Notes under the pieces: generated by a model | What the model saw: the letters and a program-made list of their open reading frames with translations, nothing else | What the model was told of the DNA's origin: nothing | Database searches by the model: none | Shown here: positions 48,450 through 61,783 of the stretch, piece by piece | Layout: the number at the start of each line of letters is the position of its first letter | Numbering within the stretch: the stretch's first letter is position 1 | Made by a program: the position numbers and the translations under genes | From: Epiperipatus broadwayi | Lineage: Eukaryota; Onychophora; Udeonychophora; Euonychophora; Peripatidae | Length of the DNA: 64,000 nucleotides | Assembly: GCA_028023455.1 (NCBI GenBank) | Contig: JAQFVV010006335.1 | Coordinates: 126,001-190,000, forward strand | Direction of reading: 5' to 3'

Positions 48450-50424
48450 ACAAATGTAAGCTTGAAGATGAAGAAGTTATACTTCATCAAAAATGCTTAT
48501 TACCAGTGCTACTTTTATTATAAAAGCAAAAACATGCAAATATGACCAAGCATACATGAACTTCAGGTGTGGAAGCATCAAAATAAGTGATGAAGAAAAA
48601 TCTCAATGTGTTATATGTTTTAAATCTTGATTGCAGACAGCATGAGAACAAGTAAATTGAAGACACATTTAAAAAACCTGCCCTAAAAATATATTTGTAA
48701 GTCCCATGAATTTTTTTGCAGAGAAATTCAGATCTTTTGAAAAAGAGATAAATTTCCACCAAGTTCTCACAGTAAATGAAATAGCTTTATTGGCATTGTA
48801 CAAAATGGTTTATGAAATAGCCAAATGTAAAATGCTACATATGATTGTAGAACAACTTATTCTACCAGCTGGAATGAACATTGAGAAACAATGTTTGGTG
48901 AAATCTACGCTAAACAACTTAAGAATATTCCTCTGTCAAACCATACAATTTGCTGAAGAATTAACAATATATCTGTGGATATTCAGCAACAGCTTGAATC
49001 TGAATTTGTTAAAAAATTATTTGCCATACAATTTAGTGAAGTAACAGACATCAGTAACAATACCCATTTCATTTTCTATTTCAGATTCTGTCAGGATGCT
49101 AAAATAGTTGAAGACTTTCTATTTTAAAAACCTATAGAAAAAAGACAACTGGTATTGAGTTGCTCAGACTTATAATTAGTATTATTGTTGGCACAAACAT
49201 GCGATGAAAAGATTGTGATAAGATTTTTATTGATAGAGCTTAAGCCATGTCCAGAAGATATAGTTTACAAGCACTTGTAAAGAAGAAATCTTCAGGAATA
49301 GTCTGGACACACTGAATGATTTTTCAGGAAGCTTTCGCATAGAAATCATTAAGTCCTGAGATAAATATTGTTTTACCAATAGTTATTGATATATGTAATT
49401 AGGTAAAAGCCAGACCTCTGAAATCAATAATGTTTTTCCTCTTTGTGAAGATATGGGATCTGAACATAAATCAATGTTGTTTTATTTTTTATCCAGGTGT
49501 TTGTCACATGGAAAGGTTTTCAAATGCATGTATAAAATGAGAAATAAAACAATAATATTCTTATGCAAAGAGATATGAAGCATGTAGAAGAATTTTACAG
49601 CAAGTTATTTTTAAGGTAGCTCTCCTACTTAGTAAAGATCATGAAGAAACTTATTTTACTTAATGTTCAATTTCAGAAAAAATTATAAATATAAATATTT
49701 GATTCAAATGAAGGAGTCACTGTTTTTTGTAAGAAAATACACTTATGGAATAACTGAATAAAAGAAAACTGCTTTGAAATTTTTCACACAATGTGTGAAT
49801 TTGTCCAGTGTTATCCATTAGAAAAGAATCATAAAAAAGGTACTAAAGACATTGGATGCTCATTTAAGGGACTTGAGCAATAATTTCCACAAATACATTT
49901 TTGCAGAAGACATTAAATTGTGCGACTGAGATTGGGGAATAAATCCATTTTCTAGTACAAATGCTGGCCTATCACTGCAAGAAGAAGAACAATTGATAGA
50001 TCTGGTCATAAAAAAATCAAATAACTTAAGTCTTTACTAAATTTCTGGACTGAATCATCTTGTAATTATTCTCTTATTAAAGTACAAATGCTTTGGGTAC
50101 TGTTACCTTTCTCCATTTCATACCTTTTTTCTGTTGTACTTTAAAATCAAAATATAAAAAGAAACTTTAAATAGAAAAGAAAACTCAAGTGACTATGTCA
50201 AATATAAAATCAAACCTGGACAGACTGTATATTTTACAGCAGGTACATATTAATCATTAAATCTTGTCCTAGAAATGTTTTATTTTAATACATTCACTTT
50301 GATTATATTTTAAATTAATAAAAATATATCTGATGTTGTCTCCTGTTTATTTATTTGATGTTCCCTGCCAAGCTTTGGTGCCTTCCTAAGGTGAATACCC
50401 ACCATTTGAGAAATGCTAAACTAA
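48450..50424 (+). pseudogene. ZBED5-like hAT transposase relic with 3' terminal repeat
   Basis: The plus strand, across shifts and stops, gives a BED zinc-finger remnant (EEKSQCVICFK, SMRTSKLKTHLKN; about 48585-48680). Next is FFAEKFRSFEKE with NEIALLALYKMVYEIAKCK and IVEQLILPAGM (longest frame 48706-49044). Further on come EVTDISNNTHF (normally DESTDIS; catalytic region), CEDMGSEHKSMLFYFLSRCL with SHGKVFKCMYKMRNK (about 49450-49550), and ..NPFS..., EEEQLIDL (about 49950). This is the domain order of hAT transposases of the ZBED5/FAM200 type. GGTGAATACCCACCATTTGA then GAAATGCTAA at 50390-50422 looks like the 3' terminal inverted repeat region. The DE(S)TD catalytic Asp context is changed and many stops are present, so it is a fossil. 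Confidence 0.7.
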
Positions 50425-50439
50425 ATAATTTCAATTTAT

Positions 50440-50830
50440 TTTTATTACCTGACTACCCATTTTAATTCACAAAATACTTTTTGCAAACTGCTGTAAATTT
50501 TTTTTGGAGATTTAGAGCTACCCTGTTGTATGCCTTTTTCAATGTTATGTAATCTAATTGTTGTTTGTTGCATTTTTATAAACCTTCTTCAGTATATGAC
50601 AGTATCCAGAGTATACATTTTGATGATCCAATGTTTTATTCACAGAAGAAATGATTATAGAATCAAATGCTTTTTATAGCCTACAATTGCAGAGCATAAT
50701 GGCAACCCACACTCATCAATCCTCTTTATAATTTCTCTTAATATTTAAATATACTTCATTGTACTAAACCACTTTCAAATCAAAATTTTTTTTTTTTGAT
50801 TGATTAAAATCCAAAGTTCACTGAAGAAAA
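50440..50830 (-). pseudogene. RTE-type LINE RT fragment
   Basis: The minus strand reads DHQNVYSGYCHILKKVYKNAT, then NIEKGIQQGSSKSPK (normally RGVRQGDTISPK) and LQKVFCELKW. It is parallel to the central RT of the 28.9-29.2 kb relic. It abuts the 3' end of the hAT relic. Confidence 0.6.
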
Positions 50831-51682
50831 CTGTGATTATTTTGGAAATAATTTTCTATGTCTGTAATTTCTGCTATTTTCTTTATCACCTTTTTAAAAT
50901 ATTAATATTAATATTTTATTCTTCCAATCATCTGTTATATTTTTATTATTTAAACGTTTGGTATAAAACCTTGCCAAAAATATTTATATTTCTTCACCTG
51001 CTTCTTTTAGATTATATGTGTAATAATGTTTTTGTTGTCATGCGAATGATATATTTACATATTTATCAGTATTTTTTTAAAAACTGTTATTGTCAAACAG
51101 TAAAAAAATATATACAAATATATACTTAAACAATATTGGAATGTATTTAACTTTTCATAAACCTTAATTTTAATAATTAACATTACCTTGGAGTGTCTTT
51201 ATTATTATTAATATTATTTTGCATGACCCTGATATTTATTTATTTTTTTTAAAAAAATATCTTTATAATTTAAAAAATTTGTTTACACCTATTTTATTGA
51301 TTACTTATATATATATATATAAATTATTAATCAATGTCTGTATTCCAATTATAATAAAATATATATAATTAATCAAAACAATACAATTTTTGTTTACATT
51401 TGTAATGGTTTTTTTATAATACAATTTGAATCTAGTTGATAATGACTACATAGATACTTGAAAGTACTTCTATTAAATTGTGGTATATATTTTTTTTTTA
51501 AATATTTTTTACTGTATTAATTATTGTATTGTTTTGATTAATTTTATATATATATATATATATTACTCTTAATAATTTGAGCTTATATAAATATATATCA
51601 AAACATATACATATATATATAAAATTAAGAGTGTGCTAATAACTCTAAACAAGCTTTTTTTTTTTTTATTTATGATAAATGC

Positions 51683-51724
<42 letters not shown>

Positions 51725-51759
51725 CTCTTAATAATTTGAGCTTATAATATTTTTTACAG
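50831..51759. other. AT-rich intron end with repeated words
   Basis: Contains (TA)n at about 51542-51562 and 51684-51722, each followed by ATTACTCTTAATAATTTGAG plus CTTATA (51562 and 51721), a partial duplication that ends about 15 bp before the exon acceptor at 51758-51759. Confidence 0.5.
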
Positions 51760-51954
51760 TTCAATTTATTAAAATTTGGTTACCAAGTAAATACCACCTC
51801 AGCCTTTGTAAAAGCATTAAAAGATTTCATTTTAAAGAAAAATGTTTCACTTCATTCAAAGGAAGGATCTATCATTATTGAGCTTTTGCAAGATCTTTGG
51901 CTTCATGAAAAAGAATTTCCAGCTGCTGACACATCTTCACTTGAACACATTCAG
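51760..51954 (+). CDS. Adhesion GPCR-like gene, next exon (GAIN subdomain A)
   Basis: A 195-nt exon (65 codons, phase 0 at both ends) with a TTTTTACAG acceptor and a CAG|GTAAAT donor. It encodes FNLLKFGYQVNTTSAFVKAL, then KDFILKKNVSLHSKEGSIII and ELLQDLWLHEKEFP...LEHIQ. In BAI-type adhesion GPCRs the HormR domain is followed by a helical GAIN subdomain A with the pattern ..V..L..F...K....GDLL.S..LL......, which this matches in spacing. It joins in frame to the exon at 35342-35445. The frame has no damage and uses more varied codons than flanking DNA. No later exon was found before the window end, so the next intron is probably over 12 kb. Confidence 0.62.
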
Positions 51955-52140
51955 GTAAATAAAAGTCTCCAAGAATGGAAGATATAATTTACTTCTTATT
52001 CAAATTACTAATATTTAATTTACATTCATGATAAATAGATTTTTGTAAAACATTTATCATTATAAATTATTTATAAAGAGAATTAATAGGTAGTTACTTT
52101 ATAAATTATTTTAAATCATTTTATATATATATATATAATA
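51955..52140. other. Start of the next intron
   Basis: AT-rich, ending in (TA)n near 52122-52140, directly next to the Penelope-like relic. Confidence 0.4.
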
Positions 52141-52183
52141 CATATTTTGCGGGTTCATTCGTGTTAAAAACTTTTAATATTAA

Positions 52184-52231
52184 TATACCGACATTTCGAC
52201 TTGGTCACACAAGCCATCCACAGAGTTATAA
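52184..52231 (-). ncRNA. Hammerhead-like motif at a Penelope-type 3' end
   Basis: Minus strand. Stem I is UUAU-A-ACU against GGUAUA (one bulged A). The core is CUGUGGA (A6 to U; N7 = G), followed by U. Stem II is GGCUUG/CAAGUC (6 bp) with loop UGUGAC, immediately followed by GAAA. The short self-complementary AUGU forms stem III, then UGUC with cleavage expected before GGUAUA. All parts are in canonical order, with one invariant core base changed. It overlaps the stop codon end of the GIY-YIG frame. Confidence 0.6.
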
Positions 52232-52750
52232 AAGGTAGAAAGATGGTTGTAGAGGTGCTACAATCACTGATTTGAATAAAATGTTAAAATTCCACCAATA
52301 GCAAAAAATGTTAAATTTAGGAATGTTTTTTAAAAACACTTTCCAAATAGAAGGAAGTTTGCATGTATCATCTCGCTTATTGATACAATCTGGCCTTTTA
52401 TGTATCTCAATGGCTTCTCTAATTTTGCATTGGTAGAGATTATCACATCTGGATATGATCCTGGTACTAGAAAAATCAATTTTATGAATTGAATCTATAG
52501 TATGGAGTGAGAGTGCTGATGATGATGAGTGTTGTTTAACTGCATTAACATGCTCATCTCTCCTAACACTGATGTGACAATTACTCATACCTATGTAAGA
52601 AGCTTTACAATTTTTACATGAGATTTGGTAGACACCATGAGATTCAAAAGGGATTGAATCCTTAGGCTTGGTTATATATATATCAAATATTTTATTCAAA
52701 AGGGATTGAATCCTTAGGCTTGGTTATATATATATCAAATATTTTATTCA
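52226..52750 (-). pseudogene. Penelope-like element, GIY-YIG 3' fragment
   Basis: A minus-strand frame of 157 codons with HGVYQISCKNC, ASYIGMSNCHISVRRDEHV and CKIREAIEIHKRPDCINKRD. These are the GVYKI.C..C, YIGET...R..EH and REA.EI.. blocks of Penelope-type GIY-YIG endonucleases, with E to M after YIG. The family differs from the palindromic element (unrelated flanks, different spacing). The RT domain is missing (5'-truncated). Its 5' side carries a 52-bp tandem duplication (52642-52745) that repeats the start of the frame. Confidence 0.75.
52642..52748. repeat. 52-bp tandem duplication
   Basis: ATTCAAAAGGGATTGAATCC begins at 52642 and at 52694. The copies are identical over about 50 bp, including an internal (TA)n. 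Recent, or an assembly stutter. Confidence 0.85.
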
Positions 52751-52759
52751 AGTTTTTTC

Positions 52760-55255
52760 ATGAGTGGGAACAAGTGAGAACATTCATATAAAGATCAAAA
52801 GAAGGATAATCCTGAACAGATCTCAGTCAATACTATGGCAAGGCATGATGTCCACAGATTGCTTCTTGATTGTTTAACAGCATTACAGTATCTTTCTTCA
52901 TGAGAGTAGAAAGTTGATTCGAACATATTTTTTTTAATAATTATTAGATAATAAAAAATGAGACAACATGATAAGTAGGCAAAATTTATTAATGACGTTC
53001 TATGGTTATTTTGATAAATTGTTTCCTAAGTCTTTAAAATAATATACTCCTATTTATTCCTTATAGTTTTTTTATCCAATTCTTTAATCTTACAAATTTA
53101 ATTGTTTAGCAATCTTCAAAAAAGCTGTTCTAATAATTTTTTCTAGTCTATTAGATTTTTTAAAAGTTTAATATTCAATGTCACCACTGCATACTATTCT
53201 TATGTTGTTTTTTTCCTAATGATATGATCAGTGTATGATTTGGGACAATTAAAAAAAACAATCTTATACTCAAGTAGAACATTATTTCTGATTCTGAAAA
53301 AAAAAACATATACCAGCAAATATTTTTTTAAAAATGTATTTATAAAGCATGTGCAAATATGATCTATTTTATATTTTGTATATGATAAAATGGTTTTCTT
53401 CAATAATATTTAATTTTAATCTAAGGCCAATAATCAAACCATATCATGATAATCTCCTATAAATTATATTATCTTTTTAAAGTCAATGGTAACAATACAA
53501 TAATGCAGAAATAACGAACAAATGTAAAACAATTTTAACATTAGAAAATCATGATATTATATTAAAGAAATTACTATATCATATTTCCACACCATTGCCC
53601 ACTTCAAATGCTAGATTCAAACCCCTGCCATCCAAAGCATTTTATTTCTTTTAAAGATCAATCTCAAACACCAGATAATCATAAGTTATATAATCAACAT
53701 GATTCAAACAACAGGAACACATTCCAGTACTTGAAATATCTTGTGACGAGCTCACACTCTGTCTCAGGGTCCAGCACATTTACTTTACTTACAAAATAAC
53801 TCTACACTAATTTTCTGATGATGCAGTGATAGGAGAGAAAGAGAAAATAGACAAAATAACAATTAAAGCAAACATTGATATTTAATTATTTATGCATACA
53901 TATATTTAATATAATATAAAATAACACAATAAATTTTACATAAGAAAATGTTAATAATTACTTTAGACCTTAGTTATAATATTCCTGTAATTAAAGTTCA
54001 TTTCATTCAAAATAAAAGTCTAGACTGTGATTAAAATATATTTATAAGTATGTTTACATAGTTTTCATTTGTTTTATTTTTCAACCAGTTGGCCTCTGTT
54101 TCTCCATCGATGGCTTTATGGCTTTTCTTCCAGGTTCATGTTAAATAATGAGAGAGAAGGTATGCAGTAACTTTTCCTTTACAATCTTGCATTGGTTCCA
54201 GGGACTGATTCAGGTGGGATAGTTGATGGCTGAAGTCTTGGGACATGAAGCATTGTCGGACACTTCTATGGCTTATGCAGTCTCACCATTAATGTTGACC
54301 ACAGCAGTAATGATTGGATTACTACTGCATTTACAATTTATGAATATTCTGCATTCTGAATTCTTTAGAAAGAACTGAACCCCAGACTAATAGCAATGTA
54401 AACTTTATAGAAATAGCACTATACTGACTGATGAATGATCTAGCAGATTGCAATCCCAACTAAAGACCAAGATGTAACTTTTATACCTTAATTCTTTCAT
54501 TGTTTTATTTTATTTTGACTTGAATCTGTTTTTTAATTAATTTTACATTTCTTTAATTAAATGATTTTACTTTATGTAATCTTAATTCATTCATATTAAT
54601 CTACTATTTCCATAAGATAGTGTATGTGGTTTTTAATTAATATAATTTAATTAATAATCTTATCAACTAATGGCATTCCAAAGCTTTTACAAACAAATTT
54701 TATTTTAATTTTTCATATTTACTTTTTTAGCTTATAAATAAAAAAAAAAAGTTTTCCTTAACCTATTTAAAAAGAAGAGTTTTAAATCTTTCCCTACCCA
54801 GTTTTTTTAACAAATAGTTTTATTATATTTTAAAAACAATATGACACAATGCATTTAGTTACAAGTTTGCATTTTAAAATCTACTTTAAAAACATATTAA
54901 AATTTATATTTTATTATTCTCATTTTTCTTTTCCTTTTAAAATCAATTTGATCATTTAATATTAAATGATTATATATGCAACACAGAATATATGTGTGTT
55001 GTTGAACCATATTTTCGTTAGCGGTATAATATATATATATATTATATCATTATTTTTGGTACAATATTTGTTTTGGAATTCAATTATAAAAGAATACTAC
55101 TGTAAGAAAAGTATATTTTATAAAATATAATATAAATATAGATTTTTTAAATTTTATAAACAAGATGCACAGCACTAGAAAACATTATGAAAGTAATGTG
55201 CAACACATACTTACAGCCTAATACTTCAATAAGTTTCTAAGTGCATATCATGAAA
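52760..55255. other. AT-rich non-coding stretch
   Basis: No gene is recognised. A somewhat less AT-rich patch at 54090-54340 has no readable domain. Confidence 0.4.
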
Positions 55256-55259
55256 AATC

Positions 55260-55725
55260 ACTCTCAAGAATAAGTGTGGCAACATTCATACTCTATGAAT
55301 TTTAGTGCATATGATATACATTTATAATGGGCAACAATACAAGACAGCATACCTCTCATCTTCCATAACAAACTATCACCGTTAAAAAGCAGAGATAAAG
55401 TGATAGCACATCCAGATATACATGCAGCCACATGGTCACTACTAAAACAACAATCAGCATTATAAGCAAATAAACGAATATGTAAAGGATGATCCATATA
55501 TTCAACACAGATTAGGAGATGGAACTAGAGGAAAAGACTTATGAACTGTATGAAACAAATACCGAAAGTGGTATAATTAATGAGCTCCTTATCTGAAAAT
55601 TGAAACCCTCCTAATTAAATGGACAGCATGACTAAACCACCAAAAGAACGATCAATATTAAAATGTATGTATAATCTAGATGTATGTAAATACCCTTTTG
55701 ACCCAATAAATTGTCTTTTTCAAAC
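55260..55725 (+). mobile_element. LINE 3' end, 5'-truncated copy
   Basis: The stretch around 55400-55450 (CACATCCAGATATACATGCA, GCCACATGGTCACT, AACAACAATCA) matches 59510-59560 near the 3' end of the next LINE. It ends at the (AAT)n array. It is a short 3' copy of the same family. Confidence 0.55.
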
Positions 55726-55923
<198 letters not shown>

Positions 55924-58900
55924 TTTGTTTTATTGGTACTTTGTGTTTTACTCTAAGTGCTTTGTGATATTTCAGTTGGTTTGATATTTGAATCATTCAT
56001 GCCTTGTATGTTTTGACAATTGCTTGTGTTATTTTGAGTTGCTTGCATGACATTTAGATTTATATGCTGCATCTGTTTGGTTAATTTAAACTGTTGTTTT
56101 GGTCACATCATGGAAGCTATCATGCATTGCCTTCCACAAGTTGAAGTAAGTACAATAGAAAAAAAGGGTCAGGTCACCCAAAAAAATGTAAAAACAATAA
56201 AAAACCAAAAACAGAAGAGCATAACAGCTCAAAAACAGAAGAATCCAACACTGCATCATCAGTAACCAGAATTCAAATGGCAGACTGGTCACCATCACTC
56301 CTATCCAATTAACCAATGAAACTCCAACAATATAAAGCTCATACAATGAAAACCAACCACTAACGTATTTTGAAATGTGAACAACCCCCACATACAATCA
56401 TAATGAAGGTCAAAATAACAGCTTTTAATGTGTGTGGTTTAACCTCCACAAACAAACTACATCTTAGACAATAGACCAAAATCACACAAATGCTTATATT
56501 AAGACTACTGGAGACAAAAATATATAGCATATCACAGATTGACCCAATAGTACATTTTCACACTGAAGGTTTCTTTGCATGCTCCAGGGAAATATCATTA
56601 CCTGTTGGTGGAACTGGCCTACTAATAACCTTTAACCTGCCCAATCACATCATTAATAATCATATATATTTGATGCAAACATGTTTATATCAAACTTTCA
56701 TCACCATACAATCACTCTCAACATAATTTTCACCTATGTCCCACCTGAAAACAACATCATATAAAACTTCATACTCACCATTAACTTACTGCTTCCCGAA
56801 TATCATCATGGGAGATTTTAACATGAAATACACAAACTTCATCTCACAATAGCTGCATCAAATAGCAATACCACTCATGAGGGCTGAGGGCTTTCTACCA
56901 CCAAACACAGTAACATTCCATAATAACTGGCACGCATCTTTAATCAACCTTTGCTTCTATTCTCCAAAGCAGCATCATTACTTTAGCCTCAAGCTCAACC
57001 CATCCCTATTCTCAGATCACTCTGCTCAAACTACAATACTTAATTTAACTGAAATTCAGTCATTGATGCTACCACTTGGAAAACAATGAGAATTCTAATA
57101 CTGGCATCCACTACAGAATCCCTTTTTTTTGAAACATATATTATGCTCCATAAACTTGAAGGTCTACAACTATGTGCTGTACAGAGATATGAGGCATACA
57201 TAAATATACTTTCATTTAATATCAATTATGTCACCAGAAAAAAACCTTCACTCTCCAGGCTTTTAGCTCTGGCAGATGAACTACACAAGATGATAACAAT
57301 GTCTAAACCCACTCACAATACATATCAGTATATATATAATCTCACCCTGACATATAACAACATATGTGTAGCACTTAAAGACTACCTAGAATAAAAAATC
57401 TGCCTCAGTCAACAACATACATGGACTAGAGGCTAGATCAGATGGACCATGGGTTTCCACTCCACCATTAAAGTGCCTATGGCACTTTGAATTGGAACAA
57501 TTTATACATGCAGTGCATAACATGATTGAACCTATTTACAAACATTTCAAACAGAAACTTCAGACACATCAACTCTTCAACCCACTTCCCAATTATTTTG
57601 GATCACCTTAAACAAATACATAATTTACCAATAACAAATTTGATTTCAAACTTGCCATTCTGCTAAATGCATGTCTTCCAGGCAACTCATGGAGTACCAA
57701 AGTTTATGTATGAGCACCTTAGCCATAAAATTACTCAAATGTTATGTAATATTGCAAACTATTTCTTACAAAAAATATACAACATTGAAAATCTTTATCC
57801 AATTGTGATAGTACCATTTAATAAGAAACCAGCTCCAATAACCATCCTTAATAACATTCAGCCCATCTCCATGGGTCCAATAGTCATCAAGATCATTGAG
57901 AAAGTCATTAAAGACAATATTGAGTCATATCTGCTTTTTTTGGTTTCAGTATATCAGTTTGCAAGAAAGCAATCATCTACAAAACAGGCAGCACTCCTTT
58001 TCAAAGCTGTATTGGGATCAGTGCGAGGCTGAAAAAATATAGCCCAGTTGCAGTCCATATAGACATTTAGTCAAATTTTGATTCTGTCACAATCAAGATA
58101 TCAATTAAAATGTTGGATGCCACCACAATACCTTGTACTTGTCTGCTGAATCAGGAAATAGATATTACACTCAATGGAAACAATTCATTTATTTTTTATT
58201 CCAGCACAATCAGTCTCACAAGGATCTCCTGAGTGCTTTACTTTTCACTTTCTACATTAACTCTCTGTTAGTGAAACCCAGCTAACATTCATCGGTATAC
58301 AAATACCAAACACACCTCAGCAGGTAACATGTATCACTTATATGGATGACATAACTGTCTTCCTCCAATCTAAAAAAAAAACACCTACCACCTTATATAC
58401 AATACTACAAGAAATTCACAGCTACACACAAACTCAGGGTCAATCTAAATAAAACTGCATTTCGGTTTCTTTATAATTGAAAATAATACACAGGCATATA
58501 TGGGGGGGAATTCATCTGCCTTTCTGGAATTTCCTTTTTCTATGAGTGCAAGTGCAATGAGGGTCAAAATCAAAAACAAACTCAAAGAAGAAATGGGGTG
58601 AATCACTACTTTATTCTCAAAGGCATATGTCTCAATATACTCCAAGGTCCGCTATTTAATCTGGTCGTCACAAAAATCACCTATTATTCACCCATTGTCA
58701 CTTTTTCTAAAGGTTTTATAAACAAAATCTCTTTTCTATGCAATAAGCTTTTATGGCAGAAGAAGACACTGTCAATATTTGCAAACTAGCTTACCAGAAC
58801 ACCCATTCACAATGGACTAGGACTTCATGGTATTTATACTTTTCATCTACAGAAGGCAACAAATCTAAAGGATCCACATGCCTTCTTCAAATAACACCAA

Positions 58901-60140
58901 CAGATAGGTCATCCCCACTTATGAACAACTATCATCAATTATCAATTATATAAAAAAACATGTTTCTACATATATCTCTTCAGACAATATACAAGTACTC
59001 ATACTGGAAAATTTATTCATTAATTCATCGAAATCCCAGCCATGACACCAATCTGACAATGCTTAGAATCAACAATCATCAATTTCTCTGTAAGTTTAAA
59101 AAATGGTCTCTGGAACCAAAGTATTTTGATTTTTTGTTGAGATTAAACCTGCACACACAGCCAATGATATATTTTCTGAGATACTGGAGACTATACACAA
59201 ACATAGATCATTTTTGTCTTCTATGTCACAGCACTGAAGAAACACAGCAGCAACTTTTTCCTTTGTGCAACATTAGACAGAATTCACTATATCATGACAG
59301 GAGCATATAGACAATCTAACACATTCCTTCAGACAATTTTAATTCATATTACAAAGGCTCTACTCTATCAGTCTGTGCAGCCACTTTTGTGCTTTATGCA
59401 TACTGATCCACTAGAGGCATATTCACCTTAGGTAACGACTCAAGATGACATACATCAACATTCAATATCAAATTGGCAAAATTATGAGCCAGAGAGAATA
59501 GAATTGCACACCCAGACATTTATGCAGCAACCTGGTCACTGATAACACAACAATCAAATGCCTAAGATGTCTCTGGCCAATCTCTGCCAACAAACAATAT
59601 TTTTCACAAAAAAATGTAACATGTATCTAGAAATAAAAATACAGAGATTGTTGTTTTTGATTGCATACTATTGATATAGAGGATGGTAACAACAAAATTG
59701 GGAGTCAAACACTGGAAAGCAAACTAAACCCAGCACCACAATAGACATACAAATTAATGTTTGCAATTGAACAGTGATAACACAAGACTTTTGAAGACTT
59801 ATATTACAGCAAGTAACACTCACAAATGTAATGTTTACATATGTATTTGCACCTCCCTTAAAGATATTTGCATAAAACATATTCAAAAAGAAATTAGTAA
59901 ATGAATAGACTAATTACCATGCCTATCCCAAAATACATAATTCTAAAAACACATTCAACAAACACAACAATGTTTAAATATCTTTCCCTCCTAATTTAGT
60001 TTTACTTTTGTTCCATCACATATACAAACTTAAACTTGCTCCATTCACTGTCAATGTAAACATATGTATATGGAGTGGCTTATAGCAAATGTAACACTAT
60101 AGTCATCAATAAAGATCTTTCTTTGAAACATCATCATCAT
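55924..60140 (+). pseudogene. APE-endonuclease LINE, near full-length relic
   Basis: The plus strand carries the parts of a non-LTR retrotransposon in order. MKVKITAFNVCGLTS (56405, start of the APE endonuclease) is followed by a VGGTGLLITF stretch, NIIMGDFNMKYTNF (GDFN motif, about 56800) and LFSDHSAQT (SDH motif, about 57010). The RT domain has LNNIQPISMGPIVIKIIEKV (about 57850), YQFARKQSSTKQAALLFKAV and CITYMDDITVF (motif C, about 58335). The C-terminal region has HFCLLCHSTEETQQQLFPLC (about 59210-59270), a zinc-knuckle-like pattern. Many stops and shifts break it. The 5' lysine/glutamine-rich part (56160-56270) may be ORF1 remnant. The clade is not assigned. Confidence 0.7.
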
Positions 60141-60146
60141 TATCAT

Positions 60147-60241
<95 letters not shown>

Positions 60242-60257
60242 CAACAACAACAACAAC

Positions 60258-60343
<86 letters not shown>

Positions 60344-60356
60344 CAACAACAACAAC

Positions 60357-60436
<80 letters not shown>

Positions 60437-60477
60437 CAACAATAACAGCAACAAGAATAATAATAATAATAATAATG
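60129..60477. repeat. Compound (ATC)(AAC)(AAT)n tail array
   Basis: Blocks of AAC and AAT alternate (AAC near 60146-60178, 60241-60258, 60343-60357, 60433-60441), with AAT between. The array lies at the LINE 3' end. All long poly-N/L/I frames here are spurious. Confidence 0.95.
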
Positions 60478-61745
60478 GAATGCACAAAGAAAAAGGAAGT
60501 GACATTATTTTTAACAAGTTAATATAAAATTAAAGTTTTTAAATATATCACCTTTATATTTATCAGTGTTGATAAAGGTTATCATGTAGTAAAGGGAATT
60601 TAAATTTATGTAAGTACATTACAGAGGATGTATTATAAGATTTATTGTTATGTAAGTACATTACAGAGGATGTATTATAAGATTTATTGTTTTGGTGGAA
60701 ATCTGAATTTAAAGTATAAAAGCAAACTTTTAAAAAAATATTAATACATATTATATTAACATCTTTATGCAGTAAACAATTTTATAAAGGTTTTTTTTTT
60801 TTAAATATAATTATGTCAGTATTTTAGCTTTTTTAAAAAAGAAAAAATGTATATAATTGATATTAAATTATTCCAAAATATTATTAATTAAAAATTATAA
60901 ATGGTTAAGGAAGCAGAATTACCATATCCATAAAAAAAATGTTTAATGCCTTCCTCTGAAGATAAACTTGCATTTTAAAAATTAATTTTATATAATGAAC
61001 AAAATAAGTAGAATATTTTATTTAATTAGGCTAGGAGTAACAAGAATAGATCAAAAACAAAATTCATGGGAGAAGGAATAAGTTGTTAGTAACAACAGTG
61101 AAAGAATTAAGAATTGAATTGTAGTTCAGTTAGTTATATTTTTTGAAGAGATGATAATAGGTGGACAGTAGAAATCTTAAATGGATTTCTAAATATTGTA
61201 AAAAATCTAGAAAGAAACCATATGAGGTAGATGAATGAAAAAAGAAAAATGTGTTGGAATAAAATCAGAAAACATAAATTGACATTGAAAAGACATTCAT
61301 GCTGCAATGAATAAATAATGTTTGAAAATGATAATATTCATAATTCATTAGATTAACATACTAGAAATATGTATGAAAACACATAACAAGATGTGAATTC
61401 TAGTTACAGTATATAAACTATCAGTTGCCATATTACATAAAATATTGTCCAATTACTCTGCAATTAATAATGATAAAAAAACTGATTTGAATATTAGGGC
61501 ATGAATAATCAATGTTACAGAATTTTGTAAATCAGTTTGTGTCAATTTAATTAAATAAAGCAGAGTAATATATAATTATTTTCTTAATTAAACCATAATC
61601 AATAATTTATACATCCACATAAATATTTAAGTATATTAATGTTTCTAAAAATGTATTAACAAAATTGAAAAGATGTAGGCTCAAATACAGTGCCTGAAGC
61701 ATTCATTATTTTGTCCCATTAATGCTTAAAATACTGATCAATCAT

Positions 61746-61783
<38 letters not shown>

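Larger units (their letters stand above)
35446..51759 (+). other. Large intron (16.3 kb) of the GPCR-like gene
   Basis: Joins a phase-0 donor to a phase-0 acceptor, with GT...AG ends. It contains the Penelope-like palindrome, a compositionally distinct block, a tRNA SINE cluster, RT relics and a hAT relic. No other exon with both splice sites and an open frame in the right phase was seen inside it, but a very short exon could be missed. Confidence 0.5.
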
